A stretch of DNA of 64,000 bases. Source: Bradyrhizobium sp. SK17. GTDB taxonomy: Bacteria; Pseudomonadota; Alphaproteobacteria; Rhizobiales; Xanthobacteraceae. This document shows, in pieces, positions 35,659-46,255 of this stretch (the first letter of the stretch is position 1; each line of letters opens with the position of its first letter). The notes beneath the pieces are model-generated. The model saw only the letters and a list, made by a program, of their open reading frames with translations, had not been told where the DNA came from and did no database searches. A program made the position numbers and the translations under genes. The stretch covers positions 5,285,001 through 5,349,000 of the forward strand of contig NZ_CP025113.1 of assembly GCF_002831585.1 (NCBI RefSeq). Reading direction: 5' to 3'.

Positions 35659-37728
35659 TCAGCGCCACATGCCACGCATCCGGGCACCGATGTCGATCGG
35701 CGGTGCCCGATTGGCGGATGAAGCCTGTCCGGCGGCGGCGCGCGGCCAGGTGGTCCGCTCGAATATCGGAAGCAGCCGCTCCGGGATAAAGCGGGTGCGC
35801 GAGGCGTACATGTGGCGGTCGCCTTTGGCGGCCTGGCCGTGGACGAAAAAGCGCTGCGGCACCATGAGATGCAGATCATCCTTGGCCCGGGTCATTGCGA
35901 CATAGAGCAGGCGCCGCTCTTCCTCGAGCTCGGCTGATGTGCCGGCACCGAGGTCGGACGGCATGCAGCCGTCGACGACGTTGAGCACATAGACCGATTT
36001 CCACTCCTGCCCCTTGGCGGAGTGGATCGTCGACAGGATCAGATAATCTTCGTCGAGCAGCGGCACGCCGGCCTGGTCGCTGGTCGCGTCGGGCGGATCG
36101 AGTGTGAGCTCGGTGAGGAAGCGCTCGCGTGACGGATAGCCGGCGGCGATCTGTTCGAGTTGAATGAGGTCGGCGCGGCGAACTTCGCTGTCCTCGTGAA
36201 TGCGGTCGAGATGCGGCTCGTACCAAAGCCGGGCGCGCTCGATGTCGACAGGCCATTCAGAGTAGCGGAGGTTCTCGATCGCCTCGACGAACAACCGCCA
36301 GTCGGCGCCTGCACGGGGCGGCGCGGGCAGCGCCGTGAGCGCGGCGATCGGATCGGCGGCTTCGGCCATGCGGTCGAGCACGCGCTGCGCGGAGGCCGGC
36401 CCGACGCCGGGCAGCAGATGCAGGATACGAAAGCCGGCGACCCGGTCGCGCGGATTGGCGGTGAAGCGCAGCAGCGCCAGCATGTCCTTGACGTGCGCGG
36501 CATCGAGGAATTTAAGGCCGCCGAATTTCACGAATGGGATGTTGCGGCGGGTCAGCTCGACCTCGAGCGGGCCGCTGTGCGACGAGGTGCGGAACAGCAC
36601 GGCCTGGTGCTTCAACAGCGCGCCTTCCTCACGGTTCGCCAGCACCTGCTCGACGATGTAGCGGGCCTGATCGGCCTCGTCGCGCACCGTCACGAGCAGC
36701 GGCTTGCGGGTCGAGGTGCGGTCGGTCCACAGGTTCTTGGTGAAGCGTTCCTTGGCGAGCGAGATCACGCCATTGGCCGCCGACAGGATCGGCTGCGTCG
36801 AGCGATAATTGCGGTCGAGCGTGACGATCTCAGCCGCCGGGCTGAACTGGTTCGGGAAGTCGAGGATATTGCGCACCGTGGCGGCGCGGAATGAATAGAT
36901 CGACTGCGCGTCGTCGCCGACCACGGTCAGTCCGCGCCCTCCGGGCTTGAGCGCGAGCAGGATCGAGGACTGCAAGCGGTTGGTGTCCTGATATTCGTCG
37001 ACCATCACATGGTCGAAACGGCCGCCGATCTCTTCGGCCAGCGCCGTGTCCGTCACCATCTGTGCCCAGTAGAGCAGCAGGTCGTCGTAATCGAGCACGC
37101 TCTGCCGCTGCTTGGCTTCGACATAGGCCCCGAACAGCTGTTTCAATTGATCAGCCCAGCCGGAGCACCAAGGAAAGAACTGGCCGAGCACGGCCTCGAT
37201 CAGCATCTCCGCGTTCACGCAGCGCGAATAGATCGCAAGGCAGGTGCCCTTGGTGGGGAACCGGCTTTCGGTGCGTGAGAAACCAAGATCGTGGCGGACC
37301 AGATTCATCAGATCGGCGGAGTCCTCGCGATCATGGATCGTGAACGCCGGGTCGAGGGCGATGCGTTCCGCGAATTCGCGCAACAGCCGCGCGCCGATGC
37401 CGTGGAACGTGCCGGTCCAGTTCAGCGCGTCGGTCATGACGGAGGCGCGGTCACCGAGCACCCGCCGTGCGATGCGCGCGACGCGGCCAGCCATCTCGGC
37501 GGCCGCGCGGCGCGAAAAGGTCATCAACAGGATACGACGCGGATCGGCGCCTGCGACGATCAGATGCGCGACACGGTGGGCGAGCGTATTGGTCTTGCCG
37601 GAGCCAGCGCCGGCGATCACCAGCAGCGGGGCGCCGACGGTGCAATCCTTGCCGACCCCGTGCTCAACGGCGCGGCGTTGCTCGGAGTTGAGCGCATCGA
37701 GATAGGCTGTGTTGGCTGGATCAGGCAC
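35659..37728 (-). CDS. UvrD/PcrA-family 3'-5' DNA helicase
   Basis: A 689-residue superfamily 1A helicase. Motifs in order: Q-motif LNSEQRRAV, Walker A VIAGAGSGKTNTLAHR, Ia ILLMTFSRRAAAEM, motif II VDEYQDTNRLQ, motif III VGDDAQSIYSFRAA, motif IV LDRNYRSTQPIL, motif V STIHSAKGQEWKSV, motif VI RRLLYVAMTRAKDDL. At 689 residues it is shorter than the major UvrD of Bradyrhizobium (over 800) and lacks the long C-terminal extension, so it may be a second, accessory helicase. The C-terminal 40 residues are poorly conserved. It is monocistronic with its own terminator. Confidence 0.93.
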   Translation of the reverse strand: MPDPANTAYLDALNSEQRRAVEHGVGKDCTVGAPLLVIAGAGSGKTNTLAHRVAHLIVAGADPRRILLMTFSRRAAAEMAGRVARIARRVLGDRASVMTDALNWTGTFHGIGARLLREFAERIALDPAFTIHDREDSADLMNLVRHDLGFSRTESRFPTKGTCLAIYSRCVNAEMLIEAVLGQFFPWCSGWADQLKQLFGAYVEAKQRQSVLDYDDLLLYWAQMVTDTALAEEIGGRFDHVMVDEYQDTNRLQSSILLALKPGGRGLTVVGDDAQSIYSFRAATVRNILDFPNQFSPAAEIVTLDRNYRSTQPILSAANGVISLAKERFTKNLWTDRTSTRKPLLVTVRDEADQARYIVEQVLANREEGALLKHQAVLFRTSSHSGPLEVELTRRNIPFVKFGGLKFLDAAHVKDMLALLRFTANPRDRVAGFRILHLLPGVGPASAQRVLDRMAEAADPIAALTALPAPPRAGADWRLFVEAIENLRYSEWPVDIERARLWYEPHLDRIHEDSEVRRADLIQLEQIAAGYPSRERFLTELTLDPPDATSDQAGVPLLDEDYLILSTIHSAKGQEWKSVYVLNVVDGCMPSDLGAGTSAELEEERRLLYVAMTRAKDDLHLMVPQRFFVHGQAAKGDRHMYASRTRFIPERLLPIFERTTWPRAAAGQASSANRAPPIDIGARMRGMWR

Positions 37729-37847
37729 GAATCACCCCCACGAAACGCTAACAGACATTGCGATTCAGAGGGGCGAACACGCCGGGGTGTGGGCCGAGAA
37801 ATTAGATTGACATTAACGCGGTGCGGAGCACAACCGCGCCATGGGTG

Positions 37848-38111
37848 ATGTTTATGGGTGAAGTATCCAAATCCGACACGCCGCTGAAGGCGACGTTCAA
37901 GGTGCGGCTGAACGGCGAGACGGTAACGCTCGCGACCGTCGGCCAGGCCTACCGCTTCATCAGCAATCTCAGTGCTGTCGAATGGATGGAGTTCCGCTCG
38001 CTGCATGGCGACGCCGTGGCTGCGTTGGAGAGAGCGGCCGGCAATGCCATGCTGACGGTGCAGGCGACGAATGCGCTGCGGACGCTGTTCGTCCGCGCAA
38101 AATTGCTTTGA
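37848..38111 (+). CDS. Small DUF982-like protein
   Basis: An 87-residue cytoplasmic protein with a beta-hairpin start (FKVRLNGETVTLATVGQAYR) followed by helices. The TLATVGxAxxxxxxL block recurs in the protein encoded at 38291-38545, so the two are distant paralogues; the overall pattern resembles DUF982. Two ATG codons (37848 and 37854) are possible starts. No function is known. It is divergent from the helicase gene and followed by a GC-rich hairpin. Confidence 0.65.
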   Translation: MFMGEVSKSDTPLKATFKVRLNGETVTLATVGQAYRFISNLSAVEWMEFRSLHGDAVAALERAAGNAMLTVQATNALRTLFVRAKLL

Positions 38112-38138
38112 AAAGACAAGATTGCCTTGAAAAGAAAT

Positions 38139-38166
38139 GGGCCGCCTTGGCCCTCCGAGGCGGCCC
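38139..38166 (+). terminator. GC-rich hairpin after the small gene
   Basis: A 9-bp stem (GGGCCGCCT / AGGCGGCCC) with a short loop lies 27 bp after the stop codon. No T-tract follows, so it is a weak terminator at best. Confidence 0.35.
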
Positions 38167-38290
38167 GAGAGTGCGGCCAAAGCGTATCAGCGCCCAGCCG
38201 TCGCGTGTACCGCCGTTACCTTGTTTGCGGCCATAACGACCAGCGCGTTACGCAACGGCCGTCGATTCGGCTGTAGCTGCCACGCCACAA

Positions 38291-38545
38291 TCACAAGCCA
38301 AGGTCGTCGACGAGGCGGTCATACACAAGGGCAGAGCGGAGATTCATGGTCGCGATCTTCAGATAGCTGGGTTCGCGCATGGCGTTGTTGAACATCATGA
38401 TCGCCGACTTCCAATAACCGCGCTCGCGCTGATCAACATTGAGCTTGGACAGGTAGTCCGCGGCGTCGCCGACGGTCGCGAGCGTTCGTCCATCCTTCAG
38501 CGTGATCGTGAACGCAAGCGGCGATCGCTTCTCCAGCTCCAGCAC
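38291..38545 (-). CDS. Small DUF982-like protein, paralogue of 37848-38111
   Basis: An 84-residue protein sharing LATVGxAxxxxSxL and the strand-helix layout with the neighbour at 37848. GTG at 38545, after GGGGGGCC, is the likely start. A longer reading from a TTG at 38593 would add a Leu-rich hydrophobic segment (SLLLLLLCLW), making it a membrane-anchored protein, so the start matters. The function is unknown. Confidence 0.55.
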   Translation of the reverse strand: MLELEKRSPLAFTITLKDGRTLATVGDAADYLSKLNVDQRERGYWKSAIMMFNNAMREPSYLKIATMNLRSALVYDRLVDDLGL

Positions 38546-38656
38546 GTGGGCCCCCCAAAGGCAAAGCAGCAACAGCAATAATGAAACAACCAACTGTGCC
38601 GCTATATCAAAGCCTAAAGTGGGTGTCCGGACCGAACCGCATGCGCGGCCCGGAAT

Positions 38657-38857
38657 TCAGAATGAGTCCGCAAGCGCGATCTCGGCCCTCAGGGCATCGA
38701 TGCGTCGTTCCGCTTCCTCTGACGTCAGGTCGCGCGCGTACTGGTTTGGCTGGTAGGCCTCCTCGGCGAGGCTCCTCAACCGCAACGCCTGGGCGCGGCT
38801 CATCAGACCGCTCATGCGCTCTGCAACCCCGCCAAATCTCACCGCTGCCATGCTCAT
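38657..38857 (-). CDS. DUF3072-like small protein
   Basis: A 66-residue protein with a basic helical start and the DUF3072 pattern: QALRLRSLAEEAYQPNQY, then LTSEEAERRIDALRAEI. GAGGTGA precedes the ATG at 38857. The family is frequent in rhizobia and actinobacteria and has no known function. It is divergent from the next small gene. Confidence 0.7.
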   Translation of the reverse strand: MSMAAVRFGGVAERMSGLMSRAQALRLRSLAEEAYQPNQYARDLTSEEAERRIDALRAEIALADSF

Positions 38858-38918
38858 CGCTCACCTCGCTTGCCGGATCGTGACTTGACAATATGTTCTA
38901 TTTTTGTTCTAACAAGCC

Positions 38919-39251
38919 ATGGACAACAAAATCAATGAAATTCGGCGTCGGATCAGCACCTTGCGGGCGGAAATGACCCTGGTCGAGGCAACGATCCGGG
39001 ATCAGGTCAATCACGATCTTGATTGCACTGAAGCGTCCTATCGACTGCTCGCGATGCGCGCAGAAGTGGCTGAATTGATCGGCCGGTGGAGGGCGGCCGG
39101 CGGCGGCGATCGGCTCCCGACGGTCCGGGAGCGGCTGAGCCGAAGCTACGGGGATCGCCCGGTAGCGCCGGCAAAATCAGACAAGGCCAAACCCGTGCCG
39201 GGCCAGGAGAGCGCCAAGGTGCGCCCCGAACGGCCGGTCGACAGGGTCTGA
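38919..39251 (+). CDS. Small coiled-coil hypothetical protein
   Basis: A 110-residue protein. Residues 1-60 form helices with heptad-like spacing (INEIRRRISTLRAEMTLVEA, AMRAEVAELIGRWRAA). The C-terminus is a Lys/Pro/Arg-rich tail. ATG at 38919 follows an AT-rich stretch (ATATGTTCTATTTTTGTTCT) that may be its promoter. There is no signal peptide or membrane segment. Family not recognised. Confidence 0.55.
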   Translation: MDNKINEIRRRISTLRAEMTLVEATIRDQVNHDLDCTEASYRLLAMRAEVAELIGRWRAAGGGDRLPTVRERLSRSYGDRPVAPAKSDKAKPVPGQESAKVRPERPVDRV

Positions 39252-39392
39252 GGGAAACGCGGATCGCGCCCAAATGAGGTTTCGGGGCAGGAACCCGATC
39301 CGCAGGATCTGCATTTTGTTGTGGTGAGAGCCAACACCACAGCATCGCCCAGCGCCATGATCGCCGACCCGACCGCGCCGCCGCGGGTATCG

Positions 39393-39575
39393 ATGAATGA
39401 CGATCGCAGTCCGCTGTTGACGCTGATCTCCTGCGTCAGCTGCATCAGGACGATGCGGCTCGAGAGCAGTCATCCGGGCAGCGAGGGCAGGGATATTCTC
39501 CAATACCGCTGCGAACAATGCAGCCACATCGAGCGGGTGCAATTGGTGCGGCGAAGCTGGCCAGCGGACCGCTAG
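39393..39575 (+). CDS. Small CxxC protein, probable zinc ribbon
   Basis: A 60-residue protein with two CxxC knuckles, SCVSCIRTM and YRCEQCSHIE, spaced about 27 residues apart, as in small zinc ribbons. The end is basic (VQLVRRSWPADR). The ATG at 39393 starts MNDDRSPLL; the upstream in-frame extension to 39321 seems unconserved. Short single-ribbon proteins of this kind are common in Bradyrhizobium. The function is unknown. Confidence 0.6.
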   Translation: MNDDRSPLLTLISCVSCIRTMRLESSHPGSEGRDILQYRCEQCSHIERVQLVRRSWPADR

Positions 39576-39951
39576 TCTTTCGATCGTGAATCAAGATCGT
39601 ACAATCGGCGCGAGCATGCGGGTGGCGTCGTCAACCAGCTCTTCAGCCCGCAAGAGAGATTTGCATTCGCGGCGAACATGCTTCGTTTTCGTCGCTTCGA
39701 ATCCTTAACCATCGCCACACACGCAATGTTGCAGGCGAATGACGAGCAACGGGAGCGCTGATCAGGTTCAGCGAAAAAGTTCCACCATTGGTTGGAACTT
39801 TTGGTTCCGGTCGCGATTAACGCACTCGGTTTGCGTCACAAATCGCGGTTTTGACGTTTTCCCGCTTGAATACATCTAGGGCAATCATTCTTATGACCAC
39901 ACTGGCTGCTCCGAGTCCCTGGATTCGCGGCCAGCGCGTAGGGGAAATTTC
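39576..39951. other. Control region upstream of the HAMP-array kinase, with a perfect inverted repeat
   Basis: This 376-bp gap contains no convincing ORF. At 39775-39802 a perfect 10-bp inverted repeat (AAAAGTTCCA / TGGAACTTTT) overlaps a second one (GGAAC TTTTG GTTCC). It could be an operator or a bidirectional terminator. About 50 bp further, TTGACG (near 39853) may be a -35 element, but no good -10 follows. Confidence 0.5.
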
Positions 39952-42900
39952 ATGACCGATCTCGGTTCGCCGCCTCGTCCCCGTGCTCAGACACGCCGCG
40001 GCCAACCATCGAACGAAAGCCTCGATTCCTCGCACGATCTGCTGCAATCCCTGCAGGCGATGCGCGGTGGCGACTTCTCGGTACGGATGCGTGGCGACTA
40101 TCTCGGCATCGACGGCAAGATCGCGGATGCCTTCAATGAAATCGCTGCGGCGAACGAGCGCATGGCGCAGCAATTGGCGCGCGTCGGCCAAGTCGTCGGC
40201 CGCGAGGGGCAAACCCGCCAGCGCGTCAATTTCGGCCTCGCCAGCGGCGCCTGGGCTGACATGGAAAGTTCGGTCAACACCCTGATCGACGATCTGTTGT
40301 GGCCGACCCGCGAAGTGACCCGCGCGGTGGCGGCGGTGGCGCAGGGCGACCTGCTGCAAACCGTGCAGCTCGACGTCGAGGGCCGGCCGCTGCGCGGCGA
40401 ATTCCTGCAATCGGCCAACATCGTCAACACGATGATCAAGCAACTCTCGGTGTTCACCTCGGAGGTCACGCGCGTGGCCCGCGAAGTCGGCACCGAGGGC
40501 AAGCTCGGCGGCCAGGCCCAGGTGCCGGAGGTGACCGGCGTCTGGAAGGACCTGACCGAGAGCGTCAACTCGATGGCCAACAATTTGACCGGCCAAGTCC
40601 GCAACATCGCCGAGGTGACGATCGCGGTTGCCAACGGCGACCTGTCCAAGAAGATCACGGTCGACGTCCGCGGCGAGATCCTGCAGCTGAAGGAAGCCAT
40701 CAACACGATGGTCGATCAGCTGCGTTCATTCGCCTCCGAAGTGACGCGCGTGGCGCGCGAGGTCGGCACCGACGGCAAGCTCGGCGGCCAGGCCATCGTG
40801 CCCGGCGTCGCCGGCACCTGGAAGGATCTGACCGACTCGGTGAATGCGATGTGCGGCAACCTGACCGCCCAGGTCCGCAACATCGCCAACGTCACCACGG
40901 CGGTGGCGCGCGGCGACCTGTCGCGCAAGATCACGGTCGACGTCAGCGGCGAGATCCTCGAGCTGAAGGACACCATCAACACGATGGTCGACCAGCTCAA
41001 CTCGTTCGCCTCGGAAGTGACCCGCGTGGCGCGCGAAGTCGGCACCGAGGGCAAGCTCGGCGGCCAGGCCCAGGTGCCGGGCGTCGCCGGCACCTGGAAG
41101 GACCTGACCGACAACGTCAACTTCATGGCATCGAACCTGACCGCGCAGGTTCGCAACATCGCCGAGGTCGCGAGCGCGATCGCCGGCGGCGACCTGTCGA
41201 AGAAGATCACGGTGAACGTGTCGGGCGAAATCCTTCAGCTGAAGGAAACGCTCAACACCATGGTGGACCAGCTCAACGCCTTCGCCTCGGAAGTGACGCG
41301 CGTGGCGCGCGAGGTCGGTACCGAGGGCAAGCTCGGCGGCCAGGCCAATGTGCTCGGCGTCGCGGGCACCTGGAAGGACCTGACCGACAACGTCAACTTC
41401 ATGGCGTCGAACCTGACCGCCCAGGTCCGCAATATCGCGGGCGTCACCACCGCCGTTGCCAATGGCGACCTGTCGAAGAAGATCACGGTCGACGTGCGCG
41501 GCGAGATCCTCGAGCTGAAGGACACCATCAACACGATGGTCGACCAGCTCAACGCCTTCGCCGGCGAGGTGACGCGCGTCGCGCGCGAGGTCGGCACCGA
41601 AGGCAAGCTCGGCGGCCAGGCCGAAGTGCGCGGCGTCGCCGGCACCTGGAAGGACCTGACCGACAGCGTCAACTCGATGGCGTCGAACCTGACCGCCCAG
41701 GTCCGCAACATTGCCGAGGTCGCGACCGCGGTGGCGAAGGGCGACCTGTCGAAGAAGATCACGGTGAACGTGTCGGGCGAAATCCTTCAGCTGAAGGAAA
41801 CGCTGAACACGATGGTGGACCAGCTCAACGCCTTCGCGGGCGAAGTGACGCGCGTGGCGCGCGAGGTCGGCACCGACGGCAAGCTCGGCGGCCAGGCCGA
41901 GGTGCCCGGCGTCGCCGGCACCTGGAAGGATCTGACCGACAGCGTCAATTCGATGGCCGGCAATCTGACCGCGCAGGTCCGCAACATCGCCGAGGTCGCG
42001 ACCGCGATCGCCGGCGGCGACCTGTCGCGCAAGATCACGGTCGACGTGCGCGGCGAGATCCTTCAGCTGAAGGAAACGCTCAACACGATGGTCGACCAGC
42101 TCAACCGCTTCGCGGGCGAGGTGACGCGCGTGGCGCGCGAGGTCGGTACCGACGGCAGCCTCGGCGGCCAGGCCAACGTGCCCGGCGTTGCCGGCACCTG
42201 GAAGGACCTCACTGATAACGTCAACTCGATGGCCGGCAACCTCACGGCCCAGGTCCGCAACATCGCCGAGGTGACCACCGCGGTGGCGCGCGGCGACCTG
42301 TCGCGCAAGATCACGGTCGACGTGAAGGGCGAGATCCTCGAGCTGAAGAACACCATCAACACGATGGTCGACCAGCTCAACGCCTTCGCCGGCGAGGTGA
42401 CGCGCGTGGCGCGCGAGGTCGGCACCGAAGGCAAGCTCGGCGGCCAGGCCGAGGTGCCCGGCGTCGCCGGCACCTGGAAGGACCTGACCGACAACGTCAA
42501 CTTCATGGCGTCGAACCTGACCGCGCAGGTCCGCAACATCGCCGAGGTGGCGAGCGCGATCGCCGGCGGCGACCTCTCGAAGAAGATCACGGTGGACGTC
42601 CGCGGTGAGATCCTGCTGCTCAAGGACACCCTGAACACGATGGTCGAGCAGCTGCGCTCGTTCGCCGCCGAAGTGACGCGCGTGGCGCGCGAGGTCGGTA
42701 CCGAAGGGCGGCTGGGCGGCCAGGCCGTGGTGCCCGGCGTCGGCGGCACCTGGAAGGATCTCACCGACAACGTCAACCTGCTGGCTGCGAACCTGACGAC
42801 GCAAGTCCGCAACATCGCCGAGGTGACCACGGCGGTGGCGCGCGGCGACTTGTCGCGCAAGATCACGGTCGACGTGAAGGGCGAAATCCTCGAGTTGAAG

Positions 42901-45900
42901 AACACCATCAACACGATGGTCGATCAGCTCAACGCCTTCGCCGGCGAGGTGACGCGCGTGGCGCGCGAAGTCGGCACCGAGGGCAAGCTCGGCGGTCAGG
43001 CCGAGGTGCGCGGCGTCGCCGGCACCTGGAAGGATCTCACCGACACCGTCAACGTGATGGCGGCGAACCTGACCGAGCAGGTGCGTGGCATCGTCAAGGT
43101 GGTGACCGCGGTCGCCAACGGCGACCTGAAGCAGAACCTGACCGTGAAGTCGAAAGGCGAGGTGGCCGCGCTCGCCGACACCATCAACAACATGACCGAG
43201 ACGCTCGCGACCTTCGCCGAACAGGTCACCAGCGTGGCGCGCGAGGTCGGCGTCGAGGGACGGCTCGGCGGTCAGGCCAACGTGCCCGGCACCGCCGGCA
43301 CCTGGAAGGATCTGACCGGCAACGTCAATCTGCTGGCGGCCAACCTGACCTCACAGGTGCGCGCGATCGCCGAAGTGGCGACCGCCGTGACCAAGGGCGA
43401 TCTGACGCGTTCGATCCAGGTCGACGTCCGCGGCGAAGTCGCCGAGCTCAAGGACAACATCAACACGATGATCGGCAACCTCCGTCTCACCACGGAGCGC
43501 AACACCGAGCAGGACTGGTTGAAGACCAATCTGGCGCGCTTCACCAACATGTTGCAGGGCCAGCGCGATCTTGCGACCGTGGGTCGTCTGCTGCTGACCG
43601 AGCTGGCGCCGCTGATCAACGCGCATATGGGCGTGATCTACCAGGTCGACAATCCGGAGAATGCGCAGTTGCGCCTGCTGTCGGCCTACGCCAGCGACAG
43701 CAGCAACCCGCATCCGCAGATCGTGCAGTTCGGCGAGGGATTGATCGGCCAGTGCGCGCTCGACAAGCGCCAGCGCCTGGTCGCGGATATCCCCCGCGAT
43801 GCGGTGCCGATCAATTCGGCGCTGATGCGGATCATGCCGAAGAATCTCGTCGTGCTTCCGGTGCTGTTCGAGAACCAGGTCAAGGCCGTGATCGAGCTGT
43901 CCTCGGTCGCGTCGTTCACGACGTCGCAGATCACCTTCCTCGAGCAGCTGACCGACAGCATCGGCATCGTGCTCAACAGCATCGAAGCGACGATGCAGAC
44001 CGAGGCGCTGCTCAAGCAGTCGCAGCAGCTCGCCGGTGAGTTGCAGACCCAGCAGAAGGAGTTGCAGCAGACCAACGACCAGCTCGAGCAGAAAGCCCAG
44101 CAGCTCGCCGAGCGCAATGTCGACGTCGAGCGCAAGAACCAGGAGATCGAGCAGGCGCGGCGCGCGCTGGAAGAGAAGGCGACCGAGCTGTCGTTGACCT
44201 CGAAGTACAAGTCCGAGTTCCTCGCCAACATGTCGCACGAATTGCGGACGCCGCTGAACTCGATCCTGATCCTGGGCCAGCAGCTCACGGAAAATCCGGA
44301 CGGCAATCTGACCGGCAAGCAGGTCGAATTCGCCCGCACCATCCACGGCGCCGGCACCGACCTGCTGAACCTGATCAGCGATATTCTCGATCTGTCCAAG
44401 ATCGAGTCCGGCACTGTCACGGTCGATGCCGAGGAGATTCTCACCTCGAGCCTGCTCGAGACCGTCGGGCGGCCGTTCCGGCACGAGGCGGAGAACCGGC
44501 ATCTGTCGTTCAGCATCGACGTCGATGCCAACCTCGCGCGCAGCATGGTCACCGATTCCAAGCGGCTGCAGCAGGTGCTGAAGAACCTGCTGTCGAATGC
44601 GTTCAAGTTCACCGCCGATGGCGGCGTCAGCCTGACCGTGTCGGCCGCGCTCGGCGGCTGGAGCGCGGAGCATCCGATCCTCAACGCCGCGCCCGCCGTC
44701 GTGGCGTTCGAAGTATCGGACACCGGTATCGGCATTCCCCAGGACAAGCAGAAGCTGATCTTCGAGGCGTTCCAGCAGGCCGATGCCGGCACCAGCCGCA
44801 AGTATGGCGGCACCGGTCTCGGGCTTGCCATCAGCCGCGAACTGGCGGGCCTGCTCGGGGGCGAAATCCATCTGCGCAGCGCGCCGGGCAGGGGCTCGAC
44901 TTTCATACTTTATCTGCCGTTGAAATATGCCGGGCCGTCGGCGGGGCTGCGCCCGCAGCCTCAATCGGCGCCGATGCCGCACAGTCCGGCGCCGTCGCTG
45001 CAAGCATCGGGCGTACAGGAGCGCGCGATCGAGCAGCTTCCTGACGACCGGCTCGACCTCGAGCCCGGCGACACCATTCTGCTGATCGTCGAGGACGATC
45101 CGCATTACGCGCGGGTCCTGATCGATCTGGCGCGCGACAAGGGCTTCAAGGTGCTGGTCGCCAGCCGCGGCGCCGAGGCGCTCGATCTGGCCAAGCAGTT
45201 CCAGCCGAGCGCGGTCTCGCTCGATGTGTTCCTGCCCGACATGCTCGGCTGGAGCGTCCTGAGCCAGCTCAAGCACAATCCGCTGACCCGTCACATTCCG
45301 GTCCAGATCATCACGCTGGACGAAGACCGGCAGCATGCGCTGGCGCGCGGCGCCTTCTCGTTCGTCAACAAGCCGACCACGACCGAGGGCGTCAGCGCGG
45401 CATTATCGCAGATCAAGGAGTATGCGCGACCGCGCCGCAAGCGTCTGCTGATCGTGGAGGACAACGCCGCGGAGCAGCTCAGCATCACCGAATTGCTTGG
45501 CCACGAAGATATCGAGATCGTGACCAGCGGCACCGGGGCAGGGGCCCTGTCGACGCTGCGCGAAAATCCTTGCGATTGCGTCGTGCTCGACCTTCGGCTG
45601 CCCGACATGAGCGGTTTCGAGGTGCTGGATCAGATCCGCAAGGATGAGACGCTGTCCAGTGTTCCCGTTGTCGTGTTCACGGGTCGGGAACTTTCAGCCG
45701 AAGAGGACGCGGAACTGCATACGATGGCGCGCAGCATCGTCGTCAAGGGTGTGGAGTCGCCGGAACGGCTGCTCGACGAAACGTCACTGTTCCTGCACCG
45801 TGTGATCACGGAATTGCCTGCCGAAAAACAAAGGATGCTGGAGAAGCTCAATAGTTCCGACGAAGACCTGATCGGCAAGACAGCACTGCTGGTCGACGAC

Positions 45901-46242
45901 GACGCGCGCAACATCTTCGCGCTATCGAGCGTGCTGGAACGGCGAGGTATGAAGGTGCTGACTGCGACAACCGGTCACGAGGCGATCTCGCTGGTCGAAT
46001 CCAACCCGAAGATCGCGATCGTGCTGATGGACATCATGATGCCGCAGATGGACGGTTACCAGACCATCGGCGCGATCCGGCAAAACCCCGCCTTTGCGCG
46101 GTTGCCGATCATCGCGTTGACCGCGAAGGCGATGAAAGGCGACCGTGAGAAATGCCTGGAGGCAGGCGCATCCGACTATCTGGCGAAACCCGTCAACACC
46201 GAGCAACTGCTGCTGGCGATCCGCATGTGGCTGCACCGCTGA
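39952..46242 (+). CDS. Giant soluble hybrid histidine kinase: HAMP array, GAF, HisKA, HATPase, three receivers
   Basis: A 2096-residue cytoplasmic kinase with no membrane segment. Residues 20-171 hold divergent HAMP-like units. Residues 172-1183 are eleven repeats of exactly 92 residues, each a pair of HAMP domains (VTRVAREVG, then NTMVDQL at the end). A GAF domain follows (about 1200-1345), then a Gln/Glu-rich coiled coil. HisKA has phospho-acceptor His1429 ([11 protein letters not shown]), and the ATPase has [17 protein letters not shown] and GGTGLGLAI. Three receivers carry Asp1758, Asp1880 and Asp2027. The layout resembles fungal group III (Nik1/Os-1) kinases, whose HAMP arrays sense osmotic or cell-wall stress; the ligand here is unknown. 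The next gene starts 13 bp after the stop. Confidence 0.95.
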   Translation: MTDLGSPPRPRAQTRRGQPSNESLDSSHDLLQSLQAMRGGDFSVRMRGDYLGIDGKIADAFNEIAAANERMAQQLARVGQVVGREGQTRQRVNFGLASGAWADMESSVNTLIDDLLWPTREVTRAVAAVAQGDLLQTVQLDVEGRPLRGEFLQSANIVNTMIKQLSVFTSEVTRVAREVGTEGKLGGQAQVPEVTGVWKDLTESVNSMANNLTGQVRNIAEVTIAVANGDLSKKITVDVRGEILQLKEAINTMVDQLRSFASEVTRVAREVGTDGKLGGQAIVPGVAGTWKDLTDSVNAMCGNLTAQVRNIANVTTAVARGDLSRKITVDVSGEILELKDTINTMVDQLNSFASEVTRVAREVGTEGKLGGQAQVPGVAGTWKDLTDNVNFMASNLTAQVRNIAEVASAIAGGDLSKKITVNVSGEILQLKETLNTMVDQLNAFASEVTRVAREVGTEGKLGGQANVLGVAGTWKDLTDNVNFMASNLTAQVRNIAGVTTAVANGDLSKKITVDVRGEILELKDTINTMVDQLNAFAGEVTRVAREVGTEGKLGGQAEVRGVAGTWKDLTDSVNSMASNLTAQVRNIAEVATAVAKGDLSKKITVNVSGEILQLKETLNTMVDQLNAFAGEVTRVAREVGTDGKLGGQAEVPGVAGTWKDLTDSVNSMAGNLTAQVRNIAEVATAIAGGDLSRKITVDVRGEILQLKETLNTMVDQLNRFAGEVTRVAREVGTDGSLGGQANVPGVAGTWKDLTDNVNSMAGNLTAQVRNIAEVTTAVARGDLSRKITVDVKGEILELKNTINTMVDQLNAFAGEVTRVAREVGTEGKLGGQAEVPGVAGTWKDLTDNVNFMASNLTAQVRNIAEVASAIAGGDLSKKITVDVRGEILLLKDTLNTMVEQLRSFAAEVTRVAREVGTEGRLGGQAVVPGVGGTWKDLTDNVNLLAANLTTQVRNIAEVTTAVARGDLSRKITVDVKGEILELKNTINTMVDQLNAFAGEVTRVAREVGTEGKLGGQAEVRGVAGTWKDLTDTVNVMAANLTEQVRGIVKVVTAVANGDLKQNLTVKSKGEVAALADTINNMTETLATFAEQVTSVAREVGVEGRLGGQANVPGTAGTWKDLTGNVNLLAANLTSQVRAIAEVATAVTKGDLTRSIQVDVRGEVAELKDNINTMIGNLRLTTERNTEQDWLKTNLARFTNMLQGQRDLATVGRLLLTELAPLINAHMGVIYQVDNPENAQLRLLSAYASDSSNPHPQIVQFGEGLIGQCALDKRQRLVADIPRDAVPINSALMRIMPKNLVVLPVLFENQVKAVIELSSVASFTTSQITFLEQLTDSIGIVLNSIEATMQTEALLKQSQQLAGELQTQQKELQQTNDQLEQKAQQLAERNVDVERKNQEIEQARRALEEKATELSLTSKYKSEFLANMSHELRTPLNSILILGQQLTENPDGNLTGKQVEFARTIHGAGTDLLNLISDILDLSKIESGTVTVDAEEILTSSLLETVGRPFRHEAENRHLSFSIDVDANLARSMVTDSKRLQQVLKNLLSNAFKFTADGGVSLTVSAALGGWSAEHPILNAAPAVVAFEVSDTGIGIPQDKQKLIFEAFQQADAGTSRKYGGTGLGLAISRELAGLLGGEIHLRSAPGRGSTFILYLPLKYAGPSAGLRPQPQSAPMPHSPAPSLQASGVQERAIEQLPDDRLDLEPGDTILLIVEDDPHYARVLIDLARDKGFKVLVASRGAEALDLAKQFQPSAVSLDVFLPDMLGWSVLSQLKHNPLTRHIPVQIITLDEDRQHALARGAFSFVNKPTTTEGVSAALSQIKEYARPRRKRLLIVEDNAAEQLSITELLGHEDIEIVTSGTGAGALSTLRENPCDCVVLDLRLPDMSGFEVLDQIRKDETLSSVPVVVFTGRELSAEEDAELHTMARSIVVKGVESPERLLDETSLFLHRVITELPAEKQRMLEKLNSSDEDLIGKTALLVDDDARNIFALSSVLERRGMKVLTATTGHEAISLVESNPKIAIVLMDIMMPQMDGYQTIGAIRQNPAFARLPIIALTAKAMKGDREKCLEAGASDYLAKPVNTEQLLLAIRMWLHR
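40465..43500 (+). repeat. Tandem 276-bp repeat, 11 copies, encoding the HAMP array
   Basis: From the codon of Val172 to the end of residue 1183 the coding sequence divides into eleven units of exactly 276 bases (3036 bases). Units 3-9 are nearly identical in long stretches also at synonymous sites, for example CTGACCGACAACGTCAACTT and GCGCGCGAGGTCGG. Units 1, 10 and 11 are more divergent. The pattern suggests growth by unequal crossover and gene conversion in the centre of the array. Confidence 0.95.
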
Positions 46243-46255
46243 TCGGCGATCGAAC

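Noticed and set aside
39794..39824. EcfG-type general stress promoter (GGAAC then CGTT) upstream of the kinase
   Set aside because: GGAAC is present but no CGTT lies at the required 16-18 bp spacing.
40726..42804. Antisense open frame of 692 codons opposite the HAMP array
   Set aside because: It mirrors the tandem repeat of the real gene, has no independent domain, and follows from high-GC third positions.
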